The notes under the pieces: generated by a model
What the model was told of the DNA's origin: nothing
Seen by the model: only the letters and a program-made list of their open reading frames with translations
The model's database searches: none
From: DASYXT01 sp035934555
Lineage (GTDB): Bacteria > Verrucomicrobiota > Verrucomicrobiia > Limisphaerales > UBA8199
DNA: 64,000 nucleotides
Direction of reading: 5' to 3'
Assembly: GCA_035934555.1 (NCBI GenBank)
Contig: DASYXT010000002.1
Coordinates: 1-64,000 of the forward strand
In this document: positions 53,807 to 62,299 of the stretch, one piece after another
Position numbering within the stretch: the first letter of the stretch is position 1
Layout of the letters: each line of letters begins with the position of its first letter
Translations under genes and position numbers: made by a program

Positions 53807-54673
53807 GTGGAAATGACACGCTTTCGAGAGGGATGGTCCGGCCACGCCGGCCGGAATTGCCGTCCAAAAGGCCCATCCGTTGAACGGTGGTTCGGCCCAA
53901 TCCTGCTGCTTCTGTGCGTCCTGCTGACTGGTTGCGCGACGTCAAAATACTCTGCTCCGGCGCCGGCGCGGGCGTTTGATTTTCAGCGAGACACCTTCGC
54001 TTACTCCAACGAGCTGTTTTGGGAATACGACTTCGACGCCCAGGGCCACTGGACGACACACACTCGGGAACCCAGGCCCACCTACGGTCAGCATTGCTTT
54101 GTCATGGCGCGGTCGGCGTGGCAATTCTTCGCGAACGCGCGGTTCGACCCGGCCCGGCCCAAAGCCGATGAGGCGACCTATCGCCGGCTCATTCGGCGAG
54201 TAGTGCGAAGCAGCCCACGTCATGCGTTGCCGGACCGTCAGAAGATAATCATCCCAGGCTATGCAGATCTGCGCAGCTTCAGCCGTGATTGGGAGGGCCT
54301 GCTCAAGGCCCAGTGCGGCGGGGCCTGGCAATGTTACTTCCAACGTGGCAATTGGCGGATGATTCTCCCGATGGGCCACGGTCAGCAGGAAAAAACCGCG
54401 GAACACCTGCTGGCGAGGTTGCGCCAGAATCAGCCGGCGGTCGTGCACGTTTTTCGCTTTCCCCAGTTGAGCATCAATCACGCGGTGCTGGTGTTCGGCG
54501 CATCAGAAAAGCCCGATGAAATCGAGTTCACCATCTATGATCCCAATGAACCCGGGCACCCCTGCCAATTATTTTTCGACCGCGCTTCGCGCACCTTCCG
54601 CTTCCCGCCACGGAACTATTTCGTCGGCGGCCCATTGAAGGTGTACGAGGTGTACTCGAGTTGGGATTACTAA
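53807..54673 (+). CDS. Lipoprotein with possible papain-like fold, function unknown
   Basis: This protein of up to 288 residues has a hydrophobic segment ending in the lipobox LLTGC (Cys near residue 43), so it should be a lipoprotein processed by signal peptidase II and acylated, in part by Lnt, whose gene follows. The start is uncertain; ATG 53807 places a 30-residue polar stretch first. In the mature part Cys97 (YGQHCFVMA), His225 (SINHAVLVFG) and Asp245 (IYDPNEP) fall in the order of a Cys-His-Asp papain-like or C39-type peptidase triad. This is a pattern-based guess only. It is divergent from the acyl ligase gene. Confidence 0.78.
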   Translation: MEMTRFREGWSGHAGRNCRPKGPSVERWFGPILLLLCVLLTGCATSKYSAPAPARAFDFQRDTFAYSNELFWEYDFDAQGHWTTHTREPRPTYGQHCFVMARSAWQFFANARFDPARPKADEATYRRLIRRVVRSSPRHALPDRQKIIIPGYADLRSFSRDWEGLLKAQCGGAWQCYFQRGNWRMILPMGHGQQEKTAEHLLARLRQNQPAVVHVFRFPQLSINHAVLVFGASEKPDEIEFTIYDPNEPGHPCQLFFDRASRTFRFPPRNYFVGGPLKVYEVYSSWDY

Positions 54674-54724
54674 TGAACAACTGGGTGACAGACACATTCT
54701 GTTGGGGGGCAGATTGGGCGTTAA

Positions 54725-54911
54725 AACCCCGTAGGGGTGGCCTGTTTATAGTACCGGCCGCACCGCTCTCCAATCTTGCTTTTTTGTTTTTCGGTGGCGC
54801 GGAAGCAAGACACAACTGGTTTCCAGAATCACGGTCCGCGCCACCGAAAAACAAAAAAACAATCGGGAGGGTGTGCTGGACAGTCTATAAACGGGCCACC
54901 CCTACGGGGTT
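54725..54911. repeat. 187-base concentric triple palindrome
   Basis: Outer arms 54725-54751 and 54885-54911 match in 26 of 27 positions as inverted copies (AACCCCGTAGGGGTGGCC at the left). Inner arms 54780-54803 and 54835-54858 are perfect 24-base inverses with an A/T-rich tract against GGTGGCGCGGA. A central CTGG-TTT-CCAG hairpin sits at 54816-54826. All three share the same centre, near 54819. The element fills most of the gap (54674-55013) between the lipoprotein and lnt genes. Its outer arm is related to the repeat at 1156-1311. No ORF in it looks coding. Confidence 0.88.
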
Positions 54912-55013
54912 CCAACAGGAGTCCCTGAACGATTCGTTGGTCGAAGCTGGAGAGGTTTGGATCAGAGACACCTTACGTCGTCTCCTGCCAGGATTACCAA
55001 TCCGCCCTGTGCC

Positions 55014-56708
55014 GTGAAATTCGCGCAACCGATCTCGGTCGTCACCAGCCGCTATGCGTTAGCGGTCGTTGCGGGTTTGGTCTGGACGACGGCCTTTCCG
55101 AATATTGGGCTGGCTGGCTTTGCCTGGCTCGCGCCTGGCCTGCTGGTCGCCGCGGCGTCGGGCAAGACGGGCGGAGAACGCTTCCGCGTCGGTTTTGTCG
55201 GTGGCCTGGCCCACTACCTCAGCATGCTGTATTGGCTGTTGCTGATCCCGTTTCGCTGGCACGGCGTGCCCCTCGCACCGGGCGTTGGATGGCTTGCGCT
55301 GAGCAGTTTCGTCGCGCTTTACCCGGCCGGATGGGTTTGGCTCGTCGCGTTTCCGGGCGAAAGTTCCCGCCAGCAGGAAAACGCGGCTCTAGCCGCCTGG
55401 CATTCCTGTCTTCTGAAGTTCTCCGACGCGTTTCCTCAGGCGTGGGCCATCCGGACTGCCTGGGCTTTGGCTGGCGCTGCGGCATGGGTCGGCGGTGAAA
55501 TGGTGCTTGCGCGATTTCTGGGCGGATTCCCCTGGGACCTGCTGGGCGTATCCCAATACCAGATGGTGCCGCTGATCCAGATGGCCTCGGTCACCGGTGT
55601 GTACGGGGTGTCGTTCATGATCGTTTGGACGTCACTCGGGTTGCTCCTGGCCTGCGCCATGTTGGTGCGCCGGCCGGGGGCACGGTCGGTCTGGCTGGGC
55701 GAGTTGTTCCTGCCAATCCTCGTGGTTGCGGTCCTGTTCAACCTCGGCTTCCGCCAACTCCGGCATGAGCCCCGGCCGGCGCGCAGCATCCATTTCACTC
55801 TCATTCAGCCCAGCATTCCTCAAACCGTCATCTGGAGCGCGAAGGACGATGATGCGCGTTTCGCTGACCTGCTCGACCTGACGGAACGGGCGCTCAGCAA
55901 TGAGACCGACGTGCTCGTCTGGCCGGAAGCGGCGCTGCCCAAGATGCTGCGCTACGACACCAATACGTTCGCCGCTATTTCCGGTTTGGCCCGCCGCCAC
56001 CACGTTTACATGATCGTCGGGTCGGATGACGCGGAACCGCCTCGCCGCGGCCCGCCGGACCAGCCGGACTATTTCAACAGCGCGTTTCTGATCAGTCCGG
56101 AGGGGGAACTTCTGGACCGCTACATTAAGCGGGACCTGGTGATTTTCGGCGAATACGTTCCTTTCACTCGTTGGCTGCCGTTCCTGCAGTATTTCACCCC
56201 CATCGAGGGAGGTTTCACTCCGGGCACGCACGCCGAGCAGTTCGACCTGCCGCAGCTTGGGGTTTCGACTTCCGTCATGATCTGTTTTGAGGATGTCTTC
56301 CCGCAACTGGCCCGCAGCGACGTTGCGCCGCCAACGGATTTCCTCGTCAATATCACCAATGATGGTTGGTTCGGTGAGGGCGCCGCCCAACGGCAACAAG
56401 CTGCCTCGGCGCTGTTTCGGACCGTCGAGAATGCGCGGCCGCTCGTGCGCTGCTGCAACAACGGGCTAACTTGCTGGATCGACGCCCACGGCCGGCTGCG
56501 CCAATCGTTTCTAGACGCGCGCGGGACCATCTACGGCGCGGGCTTCCTTAATTTTGCACTGCCGCTTCCGCCTCCGGGGCCGCAGCCGCTGACGTTCTAT
56601 ACCCGGCATGGTGATTGGTTCGGTTGGGCCTGTGTCGCCGCTACGGCCGTGTGGCTGGCCGTAAGAATTGTGCGCGTTTGGCGCACACACGCGGCGCGCG
56701 GACTTTAG
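55014..56708 (+). CDS. lnt: Apolipoprotein N-acyltransferase
   Basis: This membrane enzyme of about 564 residues adds the third acyl chain to the N-terminal Cys of lipoproteins. Several N-terminal membrane helices (about residues 10-240) precede the nitrilase-like periplasmic domain. The catalytic triad is Glu305 in WPEAALP, Lys372 in RYIKRDLVIFGEYVPF and Cys424 in ICFEDVFP, with almost the same spacing as E. coli Lnt. I start at GTG 55014; the TTG at 54957 is in frame but unlikely. The last five codons and the stop come from a repeat (THAARGL then TAG), so the C-terminus is partly repeat-made. Confidence 0.94.
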   Translation: MKFAQPISVVTSRYALAVVAGLVWTTAFPNIGLAGFAWLAPGLLVAAASGKTGGERFRVGFVGGLAHYLSMLYWLLLIPFRWHGVPLAPGVGWLALSSFVALYPAGWVWLVAFPGESSRQQENAALAAWHSCLLKFSDAFPQAWAIRTAWALAGAAAWVGGEMVLARFLGGFPWDLLGVSQYQMVPLIQMASVTGVYGVSFMIVWTSLGLLLACAMLVRRPGARSVWLGELFLPILVVAVLFNLGFRQLRHEPRPARSIHFTLIQPSIPQTVIWSAKDDDARFADLLDLTERALSNETDVLVWPEAALPKMLRYDTNTFAAISGLARRHHVYMIVGSDDAEPPRRGPPDQPDYFNSAFLISPEGELLDRYIKRDLVIFGEYVPFTRWLPFLQYFTPIEGGFTPGTHAEQFDLPQLGVSTSVMICFEDVFPQLARSDVAPPTDFLVNITNDGWFGEGAAQRQQAASALFRTVENARPLVRCCNNGLTCWIDAHGRLRQSFLDARGTIYGAGFLNFALPLPPPGPQPLTFYTRHGDWFGWACVAATAVWLAVRIVRVWRTHAARGL

Positions 56709-56846
56709 TCCGCAGCAATGTCCGAACAGGCGGCGCGCGGACTTTAGTCTGACTTTAGTCCGCAGCAATGTTCGAATAGCAGATGTTCCCGATGCGCAGG
56801 CCGGCTGAGCCATTGCGCAGCGCTGCGGGCTAAAGTCCGCGCGCCG
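56692..56846. repeat. Paired-hairpin repeat, tandem left arms, overlapping the end of lnt
   Basis: Two direct left arms at 56692-56720 and 56731-56770 (the second with the internal ACTTTAGTCTGACTTTAG duplication) face one right arm at 56821-56846. The first arm runs through the lnt stop codon, TAG in GGACTTTAGTCCGC. The element ends three bases before the MBL gene stop, so it sits between two convergent genes, as at 6907. Confidence 0.85.
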
Positions 56847-56849
56847 ATG

Positions 56850-57614
56850 CTAAATCCGGATGTGCTCGCCGTCCCGCGCAAAGGTGTGTGGGATGTCCGG
56901 CAACAACCGTTTGGCCAGGCGCCGGACCTGGTCGAGATTCTCCCAGTTGGTGCGCGACAGGTGCACAAACACCACCCGCTTTACCTTCCGTCCACCCAGG
57001 AAACTGAACAACGCTTCCGGCGCGAAATGGGCCAATTCGCAGACGAGCAAATCCAGCGGTTTCTGCAATAAGGGTTCGAGGTCTGCCGGCTGGCCCAGGT
57101 CGGCACTGTGCCCCACCCGCAACCCGCCGCCCTCAAGCAGAAGACAGTAAGCCCGGAAGTCCACCCGGTATTTCCTGGCGAAATGCGCCCGAAACCCGTT
57201 CAGATGCGACGTGGGAAAAACCGACACCCGCGCGCCACGGACTCGCACCGCGCCTTTGGCCGGCCAAGGGCGCAATTGGAGCTCGAACGGCAGCAATTCG
57301 TCAAAAATGAACACCGTTCGCAGCATGCGTCGCAACGCCGGAATTGCCCGGCTCGGCAGGTAAATCGGCAGCGGTTTGCGCCGGCCCTCCAGCCAGCAGC
57401 CTTGCAGCAGCATGAACAACCCACCCACATGGTCGGCGTGCAGATGCGACAGCAGGATCGCGTCAAAGGTGTCGTAGCTCAGGCCGGTGGATTTGAAGCG
57501 GCTGTCAATCGGTTCCCCGCAATCAACCAGCAGCGATGTCCCTCCCAGGCCGTAAAGAAACGAGGCGTGGCCACGGCCCACGCAGGGCCAGCCATCGCCT
57601 GTCCCAAAGCACAT
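56850..57614 (-). CDS. Metallo-beta-lactamase-fold hydrolase, RNase Z-like
   Basis: This MBL-fold protein of about 254 residues has the metal motif LSHLHADHVGG (HxHxDH) near residue 65, further His in FPTSHLNGF and an Asp in VGHSADLGQ, with a late His in VFVHLSRTNW. All are expected of a two-zinc hydrolase. Overall it resembles RNase Z/PhnP-type enzymes, but no exosite arm is seen, so the tRNA 3'-end role is only possible. I start at ATG 57614 (MCFGTGDGWPCVG); the longer open frame adds Pro/Arg-rich sequence that looks non-coding. Confidence 0.86.
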   Translation of the reverse strand: MCFGTGDGWPCVGRGHASFLYGLGGTSLLVDCGEPIDSRFKSTGLSYDTFDAILLSHLHADHVGGLFMLLQGCWLEGRRKPLPIYLPSRAIPALRRMLRTVFIFDELLPFELQLRPWPAKGAVRVRGARVSVFPTSHLNGFRAHFARKYRVDFRAYCLLLEGGGLRVGHSADLGQPADLEPLLQKPLDLLVCELAHFAPEALFSFLGGRKVKRVVFVHLSRTNWENLDQVRRLAKRLLPDIPHTFARDGEHIRI

Positions 57615-58390
57615 TACCGAATCCCGCCGGCTACCCGTTTTCAAGGATGCAAAAGATTCCGTTTCGTTTGTGCCAGCAACTCTGTTGCCAATCGCCAGTG
57701 CGCAAAAGCACCTTGCACAGCTCAGGCCGCCGTTGGCAATGAGAATTAGCCCGGCGGCGCCCGGCCGGGGTACTGCCTCAGTGGCGGCGGGCTGCCACGG
57801 TGCCGGGAACCAAAAAAGCCAACTGCGCACGGGGCGGGGTGTGGCGCGGTGTGGCCTGCCTGTGTGGCGACGGCGCGTAGGGGACCGAGCCCTCCCGGCA
57901 TGGGAAGGCGTGGAGCGGGGGAGCGTGGCGCGGGGGGACGGCGCAAGAGGTGGAACGGCAGGGCGACGGGCCGCAGCGCCTAACCACACAGCCAAACGGA
58001 CGAAAATGGAATGATGGAATAGTGGGATGGTGGGTTGATGTGTCTGTTTTTGGTGTCAACCGGTGTCAACCACTGGCAACCAACCGGTGACATCCAGCTA
58101 CAGGGTCATAATCGTAATCTCGCCGCGGACCTAATCGGGCATCAAGCCCCCCAACATGCAGCTAAATGCAGGCAGCCAAACCGCTGCGCGTCCGTATGAT
58201 TTCCATCGTCTTCACCTGCCTGCCGCCGCGCGCTGCCTAACGCTCCCGGAGGCTATGGTTCGGGTCGGTGAGCTTGATCACCTCGCCGCCCCTCGTTTGA
58301 TGCCGGGCATGGTCGCGTATTCGCTTCGGTAAGTGAAGCACATTGGACCCCGTGGCGAAGGGCTTGCCAAGCGCGGAGCGGGTTAGTTTA
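57615..58390. other. 776-base stretch without a supported gene
   Basis: The MBL gene and lpxC are divergent around this stretch. It is strongly G-rich near 57830-57970, with purine runs, and contains GGTGTCAACC twice near 58050-58070 followed by a third, looser copy. Several open frames exist in both strands, but they are Arg/Pro-rich with no motifs or ribosome sites. It should hold the promoters of both genes; I see no clear sigma-70 pair. Confidence 0.5.
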
Positions 58391-59734
58391 ATGCGGGCGG
58401 TGTCACAACAACAAACCATCAGCCGTTCCGTGAGCTTTTCCGGGGTGGGCCTGCACAGCGGCAACCGGGTGACAATGACCTTCCTGCCGGCGGAACCCAA
58501 CAGCGGTGTCCGGTTCCGCCGCGTGGACCTGGAGGGCAAACCGGAGATCGAGGCGCGCGTCGAGAACGTTGTCGAGAATAACCGCTCGACGACCCTCGCC
58601 AAAGGCAACACCCGCATCCACACCGTCGAGCACGTGCTGGCCACTTTCGCCGGTTACGGCATCGACAACGCCATTGTCGAGTTGGACGCCAATGAGCCGC
58701 CGGTGGGAGACGGCAGCGCGCGGGAATATTGCCGGCTCATCCAGACGGCCGGGATCGTCGCCCAGGACGAACGGCGCGAGACCTACGAAGTCAGCGCGCC
58801 ACTCGAACTGGAGATGGGCGAGACGACGATGACGTTGTTCCCGGACAAGGCCTTCAAGATCAGTTGCACCAGCTCGGATAAGCAGGGGCGCTTTACCCAA
58901 TTCTTCAGTGTCGAACTGTCCCCCAAGAACTGGGAAAAAGAACTGGCTCAGGCCCGCACGTTTTGTTTCTTCGAGGAAATTGAATACCTAATCAAAAACG
59001 GGTTGATTCGGGGCGGGAGCCTCGAGAATGCGGTGGTGATCCGGGATGACGCGGTATTGACCACTGAGCCGCTGCGGTACACCGACGAGTTCGTGCGGCA
59101 CAAGATGCTGGATATCGTGGGTGATTTGTCGCTGCTGGGCCGCCCGATTTCCGGCCACCTGGTCGCTGTTAAGCCCAGTCACGCCGCCAACTGCGAATTG
59201 GTTCGGCGCATCACCGCCCAGATGCGCCGGTCCGATACGTTTGCGCCGCCTGAGTTGGACCGGATGGGCGGCAGCGGCTCGGACGGCCAGGCCTCCCTGG
59301 CCGAGCGGGCCGGCCAAATCGATATTCAGGGAGTGATGCGGATTCTGCCGCACCGGTATCCGTTTCTGATGGTGGACCAGATTGTGCGCATCGAGGGCAA
59401 CCGCATCGTCGGGGTGAAGAACATCACAATTAACGAGCCCTATTTTCAGGGCCACTTTCCCGGTCACCCGATCATGCCCGGCGTGCTGCAGTTGGAAGCG
59501 ATGGCACAGGTGGCGGGCATCCTGATGTTGCGCCGCGCGGAAAACGCCGGGCAAATCGCTTACTTCATGGCCGCTGATAATGTGAAATGGCGCAAGCCCG
59601 TCCATCCCGGTGATACGCTGGTGATCGAAGTGGAAATGGTTCGCATCCGGGGGAAATTGGGGAAAGCCAAAGGCGTGTGCAAGGTCCAGGGCGAAGTCGT
59701 CAGCGAAGCGGAGGTAACCTTCATGCTCCGGTGA
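58391..59734 (+). CDS. lpxC/fabZ: Fused LpxC-FabZ: UDP-acyl-GlcNAc deacetylase and hydroxyacyl-ACP dehydratase
   Basis: This 447-residue protein joins two lipid enzymes. Residues 1-300 are LpxC, the committed deacetylase of lipid A synthesis: zinc-site His81 in HTVEHVLATFAGY and His237/Asp241 in RHKMLDIVGD, plus the catalytic HLVAVKPSHAAN region. After a short linker, residues about 310-447 are FabZ with catalytic His321 in PHRYPFLMVD and Glu369 in PGVLQLEAMAQ. The same fusion is known in Bacteroidetes and some Verrucomicrobiota. Start ATG 58391 fits LpxC length. It is the first gene of an lpxC/fabZ-lpxA-rsmI unit. Confidence 0.95.
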   Translation: MRAVSQQQTISRSVSFSGVGLHSGNRVTMTFLPAEPNSGVRFRRVDLEGKPEIEARVENVVENNRSTTLAKGNTRIHTVEHVLATFAGYGIDNAIVELDANEPPVGDGSAREYCRLIQTAGIVAQDERRETYEVSAPLELEMGETTMTLFPDKAFKISCTSSDKQGRFTQFFSVELSPKNWEKELAQARTFCFFEEIEYLIKNGLIRGGSLENAVVIRDDAVLTTEPLRYTDEFVRHKMLDIVGDLSLLGRPISGHLVAVKPSHAANCELVRRITAQMRRSDTFAPPELDRMGGSGSDGQASLAERAGQIDIQGVMRILPHRYPFLMVDQIVRIEGNRIVGVKNITINEPYFQGHFPGHPIMPGVLQLEAMAQVAGILMLRRAENAGQIAYFMAADNVKWRKPVHPGDTLVIEVEMVRIRGKLGKAKGVCKVQGEVVSEAEVTFMLR

Positions 59735-59745
59735 GCGCTCAGACC

Positions 59746-60513
59746 ATGATTCACCCGACGGCAGTGGTGGACCGGCAGGCCGAACTCGGCGCGGGTTGCC
59801 AAATCGGCCCGTATTGCGTGATCGGTGAGAACGTCGTGCTCGGCGCGGGTTGCCGCCTGCATGCGCACGTGGTCATTGGCGGGCATACGCGGCTCGGTGC
59901 CGAGAATGAGATTTTCCCTTTCGCCTGCCTCGGTTTGCAAACTCAGGACTTGAAATGGAAAGGCGGCATTACATGGACGCAAATCGGCGATCACAATACT
60001 TTCCGCGAGTGTGTCACGGTCAACAGCGCCACCGCCGATGGTGAAACGACCATCGTCGGCTCGCATAACCATATTCTGGCCTATAGTCACATCGCCCATA
60101 ATGTGAGGCTGGGGGATTATGTGATTATGTCTAATGTGGCGACTCTGGCCGGACACGTCGTGGTCGAAGACTATGCGGTCGTAGGCGGGTTGGCTGCCAT
60201 TCACCAGTTTTGCCGCATCGGCAAGATGTCAATGATCGGCGGTTGCTCGAAAGTCGTCCAGGACGTGCCGCCGTTTATGGTGGTGGACGGCAACCCCGGC
60301 GAGACCCGCACGATTAATAAGGTCGGCATGGAACGCAACGGTGTTTCTGACGAAGCCCAGGCGGCAATGCGGCAGGCTTTCAAACTGCTCTTCCGCGAGG
60401 GGCTCACCATTCCCAATGCCTTGGGCCGCATTGAGGCCGAACTGCCCCAGTTGCCCGAGATCAAACACTTGGTGGCGTTTGTGCGCAGCAGCGAGCGCGG
60501 CATCAGCAAGTGA
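59746..60513 (+). CDS. lpxA: UDP-N-acetylglucosamine acyltransferase
   Basis: This 255-residue left-handed beta-helix acyltransferase makes UDP-3-O-acyl-GlcNAc from hydroxyacyl-ACP. Hexapeptide repeats run over residues 3-180, and the catalytic His is in the SHIAHNVRLGDY segment (about residue 120). ACP and substrate contacts include GGLAAIHQFCRIG. A C-terminal helical domain (about 195-255) with RNGVSDEAQAAMRQAF closes the fold. I choose ATG 59746; an alternative GTG 59731 overlaps the lpxC/fabZ stop codon as GTGA and would add five residues. Coupled synthesis with LpxC-FabZ is expected. Confidence 0.95.
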   Translation: MIHPTAVVDRQAELGAGCQIGPYCVIGENVVLGAGCRLHAHVVIGGHTRLGAENEIFPFACLGLQTQDLKWKGGITWTQIGDHNTFRECVTVNSATADGETTIVGSHNHILAYSHIAHNVRLGDYVIMSNVATLAGHVVVEDYAVVGGLAAIHQFCRIGKMSMIGGCSKVVQDVPPFMVVDGNPGETRTINKVGMERNGVSDEAQAAMRQAFKLLFREGLTIPNALGRIEAELPQLPEIKHLVAFVRSSERGISK

Positions 60514-60519
60514 GTTCTG

Positions 60520-61305
60520 ATGGAGGGCCAAGGCTCAGATTCCGCGTCAGAGCTTCCGGTCGAGACGGGCCGGCCGCCCTTGCAAGCCGGCACGCTTTAC
60601 CTGGTGGCGACGCCGATCGGCAATCTCGAGGACATCACCTTGCGCGCGCTGCGCACGCTTAAGGAATGCGACCTGATCGCCGCCGAGGACACTCGCCGCA
60701 CCGGAGTGTTGCTGAAGCATTTTGACATTCGCAAGCCGATGTTGAGTTATTTCCAGTTCAACGAGGCGCGGCGCAGTGAGGAACTGCTCGAACGCCTGCG
60801 CCGCGGCGAGAAGGTGGCGTTAGTCACCGATGCGGGGAGCCCCGGCATCAGTGATCCCGGCGAGCGGGTCGTGCGCGCCGCGACTGCTGCAGGGTTCCGC
60901 GTCGAACCGGTTCCCGGCGCCAGCGCCCTGGTCGCCGCCTTGACCGCCAGCGGGCTGGGGACGGAGGAATTCCACTTTGTGGGTTTTTTGCCTCACAAAT
61001 CCGGGCAAAGGCGCCGCCAACTCGAAGAGTTAAGAAATATTCCCGGCACACTGGTCTTTTATGAGTCGCCGTACCGGGTCGAGAAGCTGCTGGGCGAACT
61101 GGCCACCGTGATGCCGGAGCGCCCTGTCGTCTTGGCACGGGAGTTGACCAAACGGTTTGAGGAATTCCTGCGGGGCACGCCGGCGCAACTGCTCGAAGTC
61201 TTTCAAACGCGCCGGCCCAGAGGGGAATTCGTAGTACTGGTCGGACAGAGCAGCGTGCCAGGCTCTACCCCGGCAGGGGTTTTAGAGAGCGGACGAACAG
61301 CTTAG
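60520..61305 (+). CDS. rsmI: 16S rRNA (cytidine-1402 2'-O)-methyltransferase
   Basis: This 261-residue SAM-dependent methyltransferase of the tetrapyrrole-methylase fold modifies C1402 in the ribosomal decoding centre. Family motifs are YLVATPIGNLEDITLRAL near residue 28, AAEDTRRTGVLL near 50, VTDAGSPGISDPGE near 103 and PVPGASALVAAL near 128. Starting at ATG 60520, six bases after lpxA stops, it adds about 25 polar residues before the domain. The C-terminus beyond GEFVVLVGQ is derived from a CCCC-N4-GGGG palindrome similar to other repeats here. Confidence 0.95.
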   Translation: MEGQGSDSASELPVETGRPPLQAGTLYLVATPIGNLEDITLRALRTLKECDLIAAEDTRRTGVLLKHFDIRKPMLSYFQFNEARRSEELLERLRRGEKVALVTDAGSPGISDPGERVVRAATAAGFRVEPVPGASALVAALTASGLGTEEFHFVGFLPHKSGQRRRQLEELRNIPGTLVFYESPYRVEKLLGELATVMPERPVVLARELTKRFEEFLRGTPAQLLEVFQTRRPRGEFVVLVGQSSVPGSTPAGVLESGRTA

Positions 61306-61555
61306 TGGGGGCGCGTCACAATCCGTCTGAGTGCTTCTAACTGTTTAGCTTATCTAAAGGTTATGTTTGCCAAACATTAGCTTCAAAGTCACATAAATCC
61401 CTTGCATGATTCTCCGGTTTACTGTACAACCGGTTTATCTCAGCAACAACGGCGTGGTCCAACGGGAGTTGTCCTTTGGCCTTCGCGCGGACAATTTGAG
61501 ACCTGCGGCTAGGAACGCTGGCCAGGCCGGAGTGGTTGAGAGAACTGATAACATT

Positions 61556-61849
61556 ATGGCGGCCAGACTATTCATTGGCAATCTACCGTTCACAACCACC
61601 GAGAACGACTTGCAGGACTATTTCGCCCAGGCGGGCGCTGTAGTCGCGGTCAATATTATGCAGGATCGCGCGACGGGCCGTTCACGGGGATTTGCCTTCA
61701 TCGAGATGGCGTCGCAGGACGATGCGAGCAAGGCCATTACCATGTTCCACCAAAAGGACTTTCAGGGGCGCCCCTTAACGGTCAATGAGGCGCGACCCCG
61801 GGAAGAACGTCCGGCGGGTGGGCGCAGCGAGTACCGCGAGAGGCAATAG
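61556..61849 (+). CDS. RNA-binding protein with one RRM and short Arg-rich tail
   Basis: This 97-residue protein has a single RRM with RNP2 LFIGNL and RNP1 RGFAFIEM, followed by a short tail PREERPAGGRSEYRERQ. It is a paralogue of the protein at 51467 (shared TENDLQD and PREERPGG-like parts) but lacks the long Gly-rich tail. The 250 bases between rsmI and this gene hold no other gene. They contain a CCGGTT/AACCGG hairpin at 61414-61433 and probably a long 5' leader, as is common for cold-regulated RNA-binding proteins. ATG 61556 is favoured over the longer open frame. Confidence 0.9.
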   Translation: MAARLFIGNLPFTTTENDLQDYFAQAGAVVAVNIMQDRATGRSRGFAFIEMASQDDASKAITMFHQKDFQGRPLTVNEARPREERPAGGRSEYRERQ

Positions 61850-62299
61850 GGGCGGCTTGCCCCCGGGCTTGGGTTGGGTATCAGTGCCCCACCCCAGGCA
61901 CCCAGGAAGGTAGAGGGCCAACGGGGTTGACAGCGGGCGTTGGTTCCATTCTTTGGGCGCCCATTGTCGCGCAGTTCGGACGTCCCTCCGCGACTTGCAT
62001 TCACCTTTCATGCCCGCCCCGCGACGCTGAAGTCTTGGACTTATTCTCGGACCATTCCTTCGTTCGGGATGGAGGAGACTGCATTGGGGATGGACGACGC
62101 GCCTTCGAATCGTCCATGGGAGTCGGGGTGCTATTAGGAGGAGATGTGCGCGCTCGATGATTTGTCCTGGACCCATTTGGGCGGCGCCACGCCAGCAGGC
62201 AGTCCCGCGCTTCTTCGATCTATTCGATAGCTTATGCTTTTTATCAATTCGCCTTGGCTCTTCCCGCTTCTATAATTCTGCCATCGCGAGAATGCATCT
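61850..62299. other. 450-base intergenic region before the MFS/acyltransferase gene
   Basis: No gene is supported here. TATAAT occurs at 62271-62276, 24 bases before the next start codon, but no -35 box lies at the usual distance, so I do not call a promoter. Short open frames lack motifs. Confidence 0.45.

Noticed and set aside
57745..58060. Pro/Arg-rich open frames on both strands in the G-rich stretch
   Set aside because: Low-complexity composition, no start signals and no recognisable domain; explained by base composition.
62254..62276. TATAAT box before the MFS/acyltransferase gene
   Set aside because: The only -35-like sequence (TTGGCT) is 11 bases away, too close for a sigma-70 promoter.
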